From the NCBI GenBank assembly GCA_023457495.1, contig JAEWLQ010000116.1, positions 1-22,625 on the forward strand: a stretch of 22,625 nucleotides of DNA. Direction: 5' to 3'. This document shows, in pieces, positions 14,758-21,788 of the stretch. Every line of letters starts with the position of its first letter. Position 1 is the stretch's first letter. The DNA is from Pseudomonadota bacterium. GTDB lineage: Bacteria > Pseudomonadota > Gammaproteobacteria > Steroidobacterales > Steroidobacteraceae. Position numbers and translations under genes: made by a program. The notes beneath the pieces are model-generated. The model did no database searches, was not told the DNA's origin, and saw only the letters and a list, made by a program, of their open reading frames with translations.

Positions 14758-17187
14758 CTAGACCTGCGTGACCTGAAGGATGCTGTGCCGGATCTGCTCC
14801 GACAGGACGAGCTGGGCATCGGCCGCGACGCGCACCAGGACCTCGTCGAATTCGAGGTTGCCGCCCTCGCCCACCCGGATGACGCGCCGTTCGCGCAGCA
14901 GGTCGATGAAGTTCTGAAACAGCGCCTTGTCGAAGAATTCCGGCGAATTGAAGCCGTAGAGAATGTTGATGTGTTGGGCGGCGAGCTGGCACTGCTGCTC
15001 GAGCGCCTTCTGGGTGATCACCCCGCTGCCGGCCCGCAGCAGCAGCGAGATGGCGAGGTAATAACGCTCGATGGTCTGGATCGTCGCCTGGCCGAGCATC
15101 GAAAGCTGCTGAGCGGCTGGCGATCCGGGCGGCGGACGCTCCCAGACGCTGTGGTCCTCGTTCGGCTGCAGCACACCGAGCTCGCCGAGCGCAGCAAGGA
15201 CACTGTCGACCACGCGCGCGAGCTCGTCCTCGCTCCAGCGCAGGAAAAGCTCGGAGGCGACGTAGGGATAGATCCGCCAGGCGAGCCGCTGGATGTCTTC
15301 GGTGCGCAGCATGGCATTGCCGATGAACGCACAGGCCACCAGCGACGGCAGCGCGAACAGGTGCAGGACGTTGTTGCGATAGTAAGCGATGAGCTGCGCG
15401 CTCTCGTCGCTCATCTTGATGATGTCGCCGAGCTTCTGCGGCATGCGCGAGACGATCTTGAGCGAGACGCCGTAGTCGACGATCTCGGCGGCTGTGGCGC
15501 CGGTGACGGTGACGCGCGGACCGTAGGGCAAGCCCCGCAGCAGCTCGAGGTACAGGTCCAGCTGGCGCAGCAGCACGCTTTCGGGCAGCGCGCCGCGCGG
15601 ACTCGCGAGCAACGCGGTGGCCAGCAGGTTGATGGGTGTGACCGCCGCGGCCGCATTGATGCCACGCATGATCCTCAGCGCCAGCTCGCCGACCAGCGCG
15701 TTGACGGCCGGCAGCCGCGTGTCGTCGTCGAAACGCTGCTGGCGCCACGTGGGCAGCGCAGTGGCCAGCAGATCGTCGAGCCGGATCGGCTCGCCGACGT
15801 TCACGTGGACGGTGCCGAATCGCTCGCGCAGCACGCGCACCGACATAAGCAGGTCCCACCAGCTTTCCTTCTGCTTGGCGGCGCCGGACAGCTCGGAGAT
15901 GTACGTGTTCGCTTCGACGATGCGCTCGTAACCGAAGTACACCGGCACGAACACCACGGGGCGCACCGGGTCGCGCAGGAAGCTGCGCACGGTCATCGAC
16001 AACATTCCGGTTTTCGGCTGCAGCAGCCGGCCGGTGCGCGAGCGGCCGCCTTCGATGAAATATTCGATCGAGTGCCCGCGCGCCATGATGGTCGCGAGGT
16101 ATTTCATGAACACCACGGTGTAGAGCGCGTTGCCCGCGAAACTGCGGCGGATGAAGAACGCACCGCCCTTGCGCAGCAGCCGCCCGACGATCGGGATGTT
16201 GAGATTGATGCCCGCCGCGATGTGCGGGATCGCGTAGCCCTGGTGATAGATCACGTAGGAGAGCAGCAGGTAGTCCATGTGGCTGCGGTGGCAGGGCACG
16301 TACACGACCTCGTTGCCCTCGGACACCTGCTTGAGAGTCTCGGCGTGATTGAACTTCACGCCGTCGTAGACGCGGTTCCAGACGCGGCCGAGCAGTTTCT
16401 CGGCGATCTGCACGAATGCGTGCGAATAGTTAGCCGCGATCTCGAAGGCGTATTTGCGGGCCTGCAGCAGACCGGGCCGGTAGCGGTCGTGTCTGTCGCG
16501 GGCATCGGCCGCGACCACGGCGCGGACCGCGCGGGCCCGCAGCACGCGCTGGATGATGGTGCGGCGGTGCGAGAGGTCGGGCCCGATGCGCACCGCGCGC
16601 TGCCGGCGCAGGATGCCGCGCAACACGCGGGTCGCCCGGCGCGCCTGGTCGGCGGCGGGCGAGGCGTCGAGCATCGCGCGCAGGCTCAGCGGCTCGCCCA
16701 TGTCCACCATCACGCTGCGGCCATTGACCAGCACCGAGAAGAACTTGCGGGCCCGCGAGGTCAGCGCCCAGTTCTCGGCGAACAGCAGGCGCAGCCAGGA
16801 TCCTTCCTTCTGTGGGGCGCGGCCCCAGTAGACGGCGGTGGGCACCAGCAGCACGTCGCGCAGCGGGTCGCCGCGCAACTCTTCGATCAGCGCCAGCAGG
16901 TGCGGCGGCGGACGCCGCGAGATGCTCGCGTCCCAGAAACCACGGCGCCTGCCCACGTCGAAGTACGAGCGGCGCTGCTCGACCGGCAGCTTCGCGGAAC
17001 GCTTCTCGGGGTACGGCAGCCCCTTCTTCTGCGCGACGTTGCACAACACGGCGAGATCGGCCGCCGAATCGCGATCGAGCACGTAGCACACCGGCGTCGT
17101 GGGCGTTGCCAGCGACGGCGGCGCCTCGGCCGGCTGCACGGCGGCGCGGACCCAGAGCTTGAAGAATCTGCGTAGCAACCAGCCCAT
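14758..17187 (-). CDS. plsB: Glycerol-3-phosphate 1-O-acyltransferase PlsB
   Basis: An 809-residue membrane-associated acyltransferase matching PlsB (E. coli 807 residues). Block I is HRSHMDY, with His300 and Asp305 forming the catalytic H(x)4D. Block II (GGAFFIRRSF), block III (FIEGGRSRTGRL) and block IV (VFVPVYFGYE) follow in order. It transfers acyl groups from acyl-ACP or acyl-CoA to the sn-1 position of glycerol-3-phosphate. That is the first step of phospholipid synthesis, at the cytoplasmic face of the inner membrane. The long C-terminal domain is intact. The ATG at 17187 diverges from the SDR gene across 61 bp. All key residues are present. Confidence 0.96.
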   Translation of the reverse strand: MGWLLRRFFKLWVRAAVQPAEAPPSLATPTTPVCYVLDRDSAADLAVLCNVAQKKGLPYPEKRSAKLPVEQRRSYFDVGRRRGFWDASISRRPPPHLLALIEELRGDPLRDVLLVPTAVYWGRAPQKEGSWLRLLFAENWALTSRARKFFSVLVNGRSVMVDMGEPLSLRAMLDASPAADQARRATRVLRGILRRQRAVRIGPDLSHRRTIIQRVLRARAVRAVVAADARDRHDRYRPGLLQARKYAFEIAANYSHAFVQIAEKLLGRVWNRVYDGVKFNHAETLKQVSEGNEVVYVPCHRSHMDYLLLSYVIYHQGYAIPHIAAGINLNIPIVGRLLRKGGAFFIRRSFAGNALYTVVFMKYLATIMARGHSIEYFIEGGRSRTGRLLQPKTGMLSMTVRSFLRDPVRPVVFVPVYFGYERIVEANTYISELSGAAKQKESWWDLLMSVRVLRERFGTVHVNVGEPIRLDDLLATALPTWRQQRFDDDTRLPAVNALVGELALRIMRGINAAAAVTPINLLATALLASPRGALPESVLLRQLDLYLELLRGLPYGPRVTVTGATAAEIVDYGVSLKIVSRMPQKLGDIIKMSDESAQLIAYYRNNVLHLFALPSLVACAFIGNAMLRTEDIQRLAWRIYPYVASELFLRWSEDELARVVDSVLAALGELGVLQPNEDHSVWERPPPGSPAAQQLSMLGQATIQTIERYYLAISLLLRAGSGVITQKALEQQCQLAAQHINILYGFNSPEFFDKALFQNFIDLLRERRVIRVGEGGNLEFDEVLVRVAADAQLVLSEQIRHSILQVTQV

Positions 17188-17248
17188 TCACCGGCCGTAT
17201 GATGTTAGCGATGCGCGAGTGTATCCGAGTCGCGCGGAGACCCCGTCC

Positions 17249-18070
17249 ATGACCACCATCCACCCAAAAACCGCGATCGCTGGCCGCAGGATCGTCCTGA
17301 CCGGCGCCTCGGAGGGCATCGGTCGCGCGCTGGCGCTGGAGCTGGCGGGGCGCGGCGCACGGCTCGCGCTGGCGGCGCGCGATGCGGCCCGCCTCGAGGA
17401 GCTCGCGCGCGAATGCCGCGCGCGCGGCGGCGAGGCGGTGGCCGTGCCCACTGACGTCACGAACGAAGTCGATTGCGGCTGGCTCATCGAGCGATCGCTG
17501 CAGGCGCTCGGCGGGATCGACGTGCTCGTGCACAACGCGGGCATCACGATGTGGAGCCGATTCGATGTCATGGCGGATCTCGACGTGTTCGAGCGGATCA
17601 TGCAGGTGAACTATCTCGCGCCGGTGCGGCTGACCTCGCTCGCGTTGCCGCATCTCAAGCAGTCGCGTGGCCTCATCGTCGCGGTGGCGAGCCTCGCGGG
17701 TTTCACGGGCGTGCCCGAGCGCACCGGCTATGCCGCCAGCAAACACGCGATGGTCGGATTCTTCGAATCGTTGCGCATCGAACTCGCCGGCAGCGGCGTC
17801 GACGTGAGCATCGTCGCGCCGGATTTCGTCGTGAGCGAGATCCACAAACGCGCGATCGGTGCGGATGGTCAGCCGCTGGGTGAATCGCCGATGGTGCAGT
17901 CGAAGATCATGACCGCCGCGGAATGCGCGACCCGCATCGTGCGCGCGATCGAGCGCCGCGAGCGGCAGGTGCTGATGTCGGCGCGCGGAAAATTCGGCCG
18001 CTGGCTGAAGCTGATCGCGCCTTCCCTGATCGACCGCATCGCCGCCCGCGCGATTCGCCAGCGTCATTAA
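17249..18070 (+). CDS. Short-chain dehydrogenase/reductase (SDR) oxidoreductase
   Basis: A 273-residue classical SDR. TGASEGIG at 18-25 binds the dinucleotide, NAGIT at 96-100 is the structural NAG motif, and Ser148, Tyr161 and Lys165 (YAASK) form the catalytic triad. The conserved Asp69 (PTDVT) contacts the adenine. Arg43-Asp44 after strand 2 (LAARDA) leave cofactor preference open, with NADP a possibility. Substrate unknown. GGAGA lies about 10 bases upstream of the ATG at 17249; a longer reading from 17099 would overlap plsB and is rejected. TATGAT at 17198-17203 might be its -10. Its TAA stop directly abuts the RAYT element. Confidence 0.9.
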   Translation: MTTIHPKTAIAGRRIVLTGASEGIGRALALELAGRGARLALAARDAARLEELARECRARGGEAVAVPTDVTNEVDCGWLIERSLQALGGIDVLVHNAGITMWSRFDVMADLDVFERIMQVNYLAPVRLTSLALPHLKQSRGLIVAVASLAGFTGVPERTGYAASKHAMVGFFESLRIELAGSGVDVSIVAPDFVVSEIHKRAIGADGQPLGESPMVQSKIMTAAECATRIVRAIERRERQVLMSARGKFGRWLKLIAPSLIDRIAARAIRQRH

Positions 18071-18071
18071 A

Positions 18072-18898
18072 TGGGGACATTCCTCGTTTCCTAGCAAACG
18101 GGGACAGACCTCAGTTTTCGCGGCCGGCCCGCGGGCTTGAGCGAGTGCTCGATTCCCAGCTCCGCTGCCTTGCCGGCAACCCAGTCAGGTTCGCCGAAAG
18201 GCCGCTGACGATTCACGCAGGTGCGGATCTCCGCAAGCTCGGCCGCCGTTTGCGGCTCGTTGACAAGGTATCTCCAGTACGACGGCAGCGGGACGGGACT
18301 TTCGATCAGGCTCACCGGCGACCGCTCCGCGGTGCGCCACGCCAGACTTCCCCATTTCCAATCCTCCGCGCGCTCGACGAGCTTGGCGCGCAGCGCATTG
18401 CGCTCGACATACCGCATGACGGTGAGCAGGTGATGATCCTGCTGGATCAGGAACGCCTTGAAGCGGCCCTGCCAGAGCCTGCCGTTCGTTGAATACTTCG
18501 CGTGGTGCCATCGAACGTGCGTGGTGAAGAGCCACTGCATCCAGCGACCGACATCGTCGGCGTTCGACGGGCGCACCACGAGATGGATGTGGTTCGGCAT
18601 GAGGCTCGCGGCCAGAATCGGGAGACGCAGCCGCTCTTGCGATCGATGGACCAGAGCCTGGAATTGCTCATAGTCCGACGGCTCATGGAACACGCGGGCT
18701 TTCTTGTTCCCGCGATTGATCACGTGGTAGCAGTAATCCGCAACGATGAAGCGACCCGTCCTTGGCATGGGCGGAGCGTAGTGCGGGAATTCGTGGGCGG
18801 GATCGCGCATATCCGCCCGATTGCTTCAGTTTCGCGTTCGGCTACGTCGAATCACCCGAGGTCTGTCCCCGTTTGCTAGGAAACGAGGAATGTCCCCA
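18072..18898. mobile_element. RAYT element with perfect 41-nt terminal inverted repeats
   Basis: Identical inverted arms lie at 18072-18112 and 18858-18898, starting TGGGGACATTCCTC and containing CGTTTCCTAGCAAACGGGG. Each arm has two direct 11-mers 27 bases apart (GGGGACATTCC, GGGGACAGACC) around a GTTTCCTAGCAAAC pseudo-palindrome. TTAA lies just outside both ends (18067-18070 and 18899-18902). It encloses one tyrosine transposase gene. It exactly occupies the space between the SDR stop (18070) and the convergent hydrolase stop (18903), and neither gene is broken. Perfect arms suggest recent arrival or purifying selection on the ends. Confidence 0.88.
18091..18768 (-). CDS. REP-associated tyrosine transposase (RAYT, Y1 family)
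   Basis: A 225-residue IS200/IS605-like Y1 transposase. It has the family opening RFIVADYCYHVINRGN and the HUH metal motif MPNHIHLVV (His60 and His62). LWQGRFKAF follows, and the catalytic tyrosine is Tyr120 in MRYVERNALRA. Such single-domain enzymes cut and join single-stranded DNA at REP hairpins. Start 18768 gives the usual MPRTGRF opening; an in-frame ATG at 18810 would add 14 residues. The last codons (LRSVPVC and stop) lie inside the left terminal repeat, so the element's end encodes the protein's C-terminus. All catalytic residues are present and the frame is intact, so it could be active. Confidence 0.92.
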   Translation of the reverse strand: MPRTGRFIVADYCYHVINRGNKKARVFHEPSDYEQFQALVHRSQERLRLPILAASLMPNHIHLVVRPSNADDVGRWMQWLFTTHVRWHHAKYSTNGRLWQGRFKAFLIQQDHHLLTVMRYVERNALRAKLVERAEDWKWGSLAWRTAERSPVSLIESPVPLPSYWRYLVNEPQTAAELAEIRTCVNRQRPFGEPDWVAGKAAELGIEHSLKPAGRPRKLRSVPVC

Positions 18899-18902
18899 TT
18901 AA

Positions 18903-19424
18903 TCACGACGCATCAGGGGGCAGGTCGAGGGAGATCAGGAAGTATTCGAACAGGTACTTCAGGAACCGCACCTCGTCCTGCAGGCGGTGATCGCTGTTCA
19001 GGATATGCAGCGCGCAACCATAGCGGCGCGCGAACTCGATGCTCTGCTCCACTGGCACGACGTCGTCTTTCCAGCCGTGCACGATGGTCGTCGGGCAGTC
19101 GATCACCCTGTCGCGCAGCGGCGGAAGGCCCGGCATCGTGAGCGCCGGCGCCATCAGGAAAACGCCGCGCGCGTGCAGCAGCGATGCCGCGGCGACCGAC
19201 ACGTAGCCGCCGAGGCTCGAACCCACGAGTACGAGATCGCCCTTCAGGTCCTTGCAGAACTCGACCAGCTTGTTGATCCGCGCGCGCGGGTCGTCGATGC
19301 CGCGGTAATCGACCGACTCGACCTCATAGCCCTCGCTGCGCGCGTTGCCCGCCAGCGCGGTGATCTTGACGCCCCACGGCCCGGCATCCTTGCCATGGGA
19401 GAAAACGACGTATCGCTCCTTCAT
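18903..19424 (-). CDS. Small alpha/beta hydrolase
   Basis: A 173-residue alpha/beta-fold hydrolase. The oxyanion region is VFSHGKD, the nucleophile elbow is VGSSLGGY (G-x-S-x-G), the acid is in HGWKDDVVP and the catalytic His is in NSDHRLQ. That triad order is canonical. It is shorter than most family members, with almost no lid domain, and resembles small YqiA/TAP-like esterases. Cytoplasmic; substrate unknown. The ATG at 19424 has GAGGA upstream and lies 10 bp after the ATL stop, so the two are probably co-transcribed. Its stop lies beside the RAYT element's right edge. Confidence 0.8.
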   Translation of the reverse strand: MKERYVVFSHGKDAGPWGVKITALAGNARSEGYEVESVDYRGIDDPRARINKLVEFCKDLKGDLVLVGSSLGGYVSVAAASLLHARGVFLMAPALTMPGLPPLRDRVIDCPTTIVHGWKDDVVPVEQSIEFARRYGCALHILNSDHRLQDEVRFLKYLFEYFLISLDLPPDAS

Positions 19425-19434
19425 CCGGGGGTCC

Positions 19435-19788
19435 TCACATTTTCCATAGCAGTGCATCGAGCGTGCGCGCGGACGAGGCCGCGGGGCGCGGCACCACGCG
19501 ATTGCCGCGCGCCTTCACGCCCTCACGCGCGAGCCGGCGGATCTGTTCGCGCGCCGCGCGCGAGCCGGCCGGAAACGCGATGCGTCCGCCCGCGCCCGTG
19601 ACCCGATGCCAGGGCAGCCGTGGCACGTCGCCCGATTCGCGCAATACCGTGCCCACCAGGCGCGCGCGTCCCGGCAATCCCGCGCGGCGCGCGACCTCGC
19701 CGTAACTCGCGAAGGTCCCACGCTTGATGGCGCGCACGGCCTGAATGATCGCCGCGGCGCGCTGCTGCGCCGAATCAGATCCGCTCAT
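19435..19788 (-). CDS. Alkyltransferase-like protein (ATL, YbaZ type)
   Basis: A 117-residue MGMT-fold protein. The helix-turn-helix region has FASYGEVARRAGLPGRARLVG, with an arginine finger. The active-site motif is PWHRV at 59-63: Trp60 replaces the catalytic Cys of PCHRV. ATL proteins cannot transfer alkyl groups. They bind O6-alkylguanine, flip it out and recruit nucleotide-excision repair. Length and the PWHRV motif match E. coli YbaZ, although the C-terminus is extended by about 25 residues. The ATG at 19788 diverges from the DUF4442 gene. The downstream neighbour is the small hydrolase. Confidence 0.9.
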   Translation of the reverse strand: MSGSDSAQQRAAAIIQAVRAIKRGTFASYGEVARRAGLPGRARLVGTVLRESGDVPRLPWHRVTGAGGRIAFPAGSRAAREQIRRLAREGVKARGNRVVPRPAASSARTLDALLWKM

Positions 19789-19907
19789 TGCGATAGGTAC
19801 CGCGCTGCGATTAGAGTTTCCGTCTCGTTGGCGCTGGATTCGATCACGCGATGGCCCGAGTAGCAACCGACGTTCACACCGCTCGTCCCCAGATGGACTG
19901 GTTGACC

Positions 19908-20390
19908 ATGACCGACACCACCACGGCGGGTCCGACTCTGCGCGCCTGGATCCGCGCGCACCGTTCCGCATTCGGTCGCTGGATGTTCGCGCGCACGGTC
20001 GCGAAACGCGCGCCCTACTTCGGCACGATCAAACCACGCTTCCTCGACCTGCAGCCCAAGCTCTGCCGCGTGACGATGAAGAAGCGCCGCGCCGTCGAGA
20101 ACCACATCGGCACGGTGCATGCGCTCGCGATGGGAAATCTCTGCGAGCTCGCCGCCGGCATGTGCACGGAGGTGACGATTCCGGTCGGCATGCGCTGGAT
20201 TCCGCGCGGCATGACGATCGAATACCTGGCGAAAGCGGAGACGGATGTCATCGCCACCGCGCGTCTCGATAAGACGGAATGGACCGGCGCGGAGAATGTC
20301 GGCGTGCCGGTCAGCGTGCAGGACGCGAACGGCAAGGAAGTCGTGCGCGCCGTGATCTCGATGTACGTCTCGCCGCGCAAGGAATCCTGA
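19908..20390 (+). CDS. DUF4442 hotdog-fold protein (thioesterase-like)
   Basis: A 160-residue protein with the DUF4442 pattern RNH.GT.HA, here VENHIGTVHALAMGNLCELAAGM, followed by GMRWIPRGMTIEYLAKA. Hotdog proteins of this group are related to PaaI/YiiD-like acyl-CoA thioesterases. Catalytic activity here is not shown, and the family is annotated as unknown. I chose ATG 19908 (MTDTTTAG) because it gives the usual family length. In-frame ATGs at 19893 and 19851 are alternatives, and none has a strong ribosome-binding site. It converges with the oxygenase gene across 50 bp and diverges from the ATL gene. Confidence 0.75.
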   Translation: MTDTTTAGPTLRAWIRAHRSAFGRWMFARTVAKRAPYFGTIKPRFLDLQPKLCRVTMKKRRAVENHIGTVHALAMGNLCELAAGMCTEVTIPVGMRWIPRGMTIEYLAKAETDVIATARLDKTEWTGAENVGVPVSVQDANGKEVVRAVISMYVSPRKES

Positions 20391-20440
20391 GCCCTACGCT
20401 CGATGCCCGAGGGCGCATGCGGCCTGGAAGGCGCGGCGAT

Positions 20441-21199
20441 TCAACTCCCGTCGTGCAGGATGACGCCGAGCGTGTGACGCTCCCCGCCTGTCACCCGGCT
20501 CACGCCGTGCCGGTGTGTCACGCGATATGCGCCTCGCGCGACATGAACCGGCCGCTCGCTCACCGCGAACAGCACCGCATCGCCTTGCGTGAGCGGAACC
20601 ACCTCGGCGCGCGACTGCATGCGCGGTCGCTGCTCGGTCACGACGAATTCTCCACCGGTGAAGTCGAGGCGCGGCGCGGACAGCAGCACTGCCATCTGGA
20701 TCGGGAAGACGTGTTCGCCGTACAGGTCGCGATGCAGGCAGTTGTAGTCGCCCGAAACGTAACGGAGCAGCAGCGGCGTCGGACGCACCTGCCCGGCCGC
20801 GTGGCAGCGCGCCAGGAATTCCGCGTGCGTCGCCGGGAACCGCCCGGGGAATTTCATGAGCTCGTGCCAGCGATTGGCGAGCGGCGCGAGCCTGGCGTAC
20901 AGCGCCGCGCGCATCGCGGTCAGGTCGAATGGCAATTCCGTTGACGTCGAATACGCGAAGTAGCGGTATTCCCCGCGGCCGAAGCCGTGTTTCGCCATGA
21001 CGACGCGCGAGCGGAACAACGCGTCGTTCGCGTAGCTGGCGGCGATGGCGCGGCATTCCGCGCGGTTCAACAAGCCGGGCAGAATCGCAGTGCCGCGCTC
21101 ATCGAGCTCCGCGACGAGACGTGCCCAGTCCGCGGATTCGAGCCGCTGGACAGCCGGTGGCGGCGAGGCCTCCAGCAGCAACGCGCGCTCCGCGCTCAT
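20441..21199 (-). CDS. 2-oxoglutarate/Fe(II) oxygenase of the DNA-alkylation-repair-linked family
   Basis: A 252-residue oxygenase. The iron site is HRD (His156, Asp158 in CLHRDLYGEH) with a distal His231 in THRHGVSRV. Arg235 or Arg241 is available for the 2-oxoglutarate carboxylate. The protein resembles the Pfam Oxygenase-NA group (described as acting on damaged DNA) more than AlkB itself. The substrate could be alkylated nucleic acid, but that rests on family name and gene context. Its ATG overlaps the methyltransferase stop by 4 bp (ATGA), so translation is coupled and the two probably act in one repair pathway. Confidence 0.85.
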   Translation of the reverse strand: MSAERALLLEASPPPAVQRLESADWARLVAELDERGTAILPGLLNRAECRAIAASYANDALFRSRVVMAKHGFGRGEYRYFAYSTSTELPFDLTAMRAALYARLAPLANRWHELMKFPGRFPATHAEFLARCHAAGQVRPTPLLLRYVSGDYNCLHRDLYGEHVFPIQMAVLLSAPRLDFTGGEFVVTEQRPRMQSRAEVVPLTQGDAVLFAVSERPVHVARGAYRVTHRHGVSRVTGGERHTLGVILHDGS

Positions 21200-21699
21200 G
21201 CGCGTGACTCCCGTGCGAGCAACTTGCGCTTGCGCTCGACTCCCCAGCGATAACCCGACAGGCCGCCGTCATGGCGGACGACGCGATGGCAAGGAATCGC
21301 CAGCGCCAGCGGATTCGCGCCGCACGCCTGCGCGACCGCGCGGCAGGACTTCGGCGCATCGATGCGATGAGCGATGTCCGCGTAACTGGCTGTCGCACCC
21401 GCGGGTATCTTGCCCAGCTCGCGCCACACGCGACGTTGAAATTCCGTACCGACGGGGTCGAGAGGCAGGTCGAGAGCCGTGCGACGGCCGTCGATCAGCG
21501 CGACGACCTGTTGAAGCGCGGCTGCGAGTCGCGAGGCATCCTGCCGCAGATCCGCATGCGGAAAGCGTTCGCGCAGCGAGTGCGCCACCGCCCGCCTGGA
21601 ATCGCCGAGCAGAATGGCGCAAATGCCCTTCCGGTTGATGGCCACCAGCACCTGTCCGAGCGTGCTGGACCCGATTTCGTAGTGGATGTGAGTATTCAT
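21196..21699 (-). CDS. ogt: Methylated-DNA-protein-cysteine S-methyltransferase (Ada C-terminal type)
   Basis: A 167-residue suicide methyltransferase. GTEFQRRVWRELGKIPAGAT and SYADIAHRI form the DNA-reading region. The active site is IPCHRVV with Cys137 as methyl acceptor, and GGLSGYRWG follows. The N-terminal half (YEIGSSTLGQVLVAINRKG, ICAILLGD) and the YRWG tail match the C-terminal half of Ada more closely than E. coli Ogt. No phosphotriester-accepting or AraC domain is attached. It repairs O6-methylguanine and O4-methylthymine. The ATG at 21699 is preferred over a GTG at 21708, but neither has a strong ribosome-binding site. It is the first gene of a coupled pair with the oxygenase. Confidence 0.92.
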   Translation of the reverse strand: MNTHIHYEIGSSTLGQVLVAINRKGICAILLGDSRRAVAHSLRERFPHADLRQDASRLAAALQQVVALIDGRRTALDLPLDPVGTEFQRRVWRELGKIPAGATASYADIAHRIDAPKSCRAVAQACGANPLALAIPCHRVVRHDGGLSGYRWGVERKRKLLARESRA

Positions 21700-21740
21700 G
21701 CGCGCCACGGTACGCGGCCGCGCCCCGGCAATCAGCCCGA

Positions 21741-21765
21741 TTCTTGCGGAGTTGTTCTTGCGGAG
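21741..21765. promoter_or_regulatory. Direct repeat upstream of the methyltransferase operon
   Basis: TTCTTGCGGAG occurs at 21741-21751 and again at 21755-21765, a 14-bp period. It lies 42-66 bases upstream of the methyltransferase ATG, in the gap after the sheath gene's stop. On the leftward strand it reads CTCCGCAAGAA twice. It could be an operator for a damage-responsive regulator; no regulator gene is visible. The repeat is seen; function is inferred. Confidence 0.45.
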
Positions 21766-21788
21766 GCGCCCTGAATACGGCCGCGTCG

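Noticed and set aside
14570..15859. 429-codon leftward frame
   Set aside because: An alternate frame inside plsB with Arg/Ala-rich composition; not a gene.
14785..17175. 796-codon open frame on the + strand
   Set aside because: Exact antisense of plsB, whose motifs and length are unambiguous; composition is that of a shadow.
17099..17248. Upstream extension of the SDR gene
   Set aside because: It would overlap the plsB start, and the extra residues lie before the conserved first strand. The ATG at 17249 has a ribosome-binding site and normal family spacing.
16430..18097. 555-codon leftward frame across the plsB-SDR junction
   Set aside because: Antisense to the SDR gene and out of frame in plsB; both real genes have complete motifs.
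18070..18905. Element insertion disrupting the SDR or hydrolase gene
   Set aside because: Both genes end in proper stop codons at the borders, and both have complete catalytic motifs.
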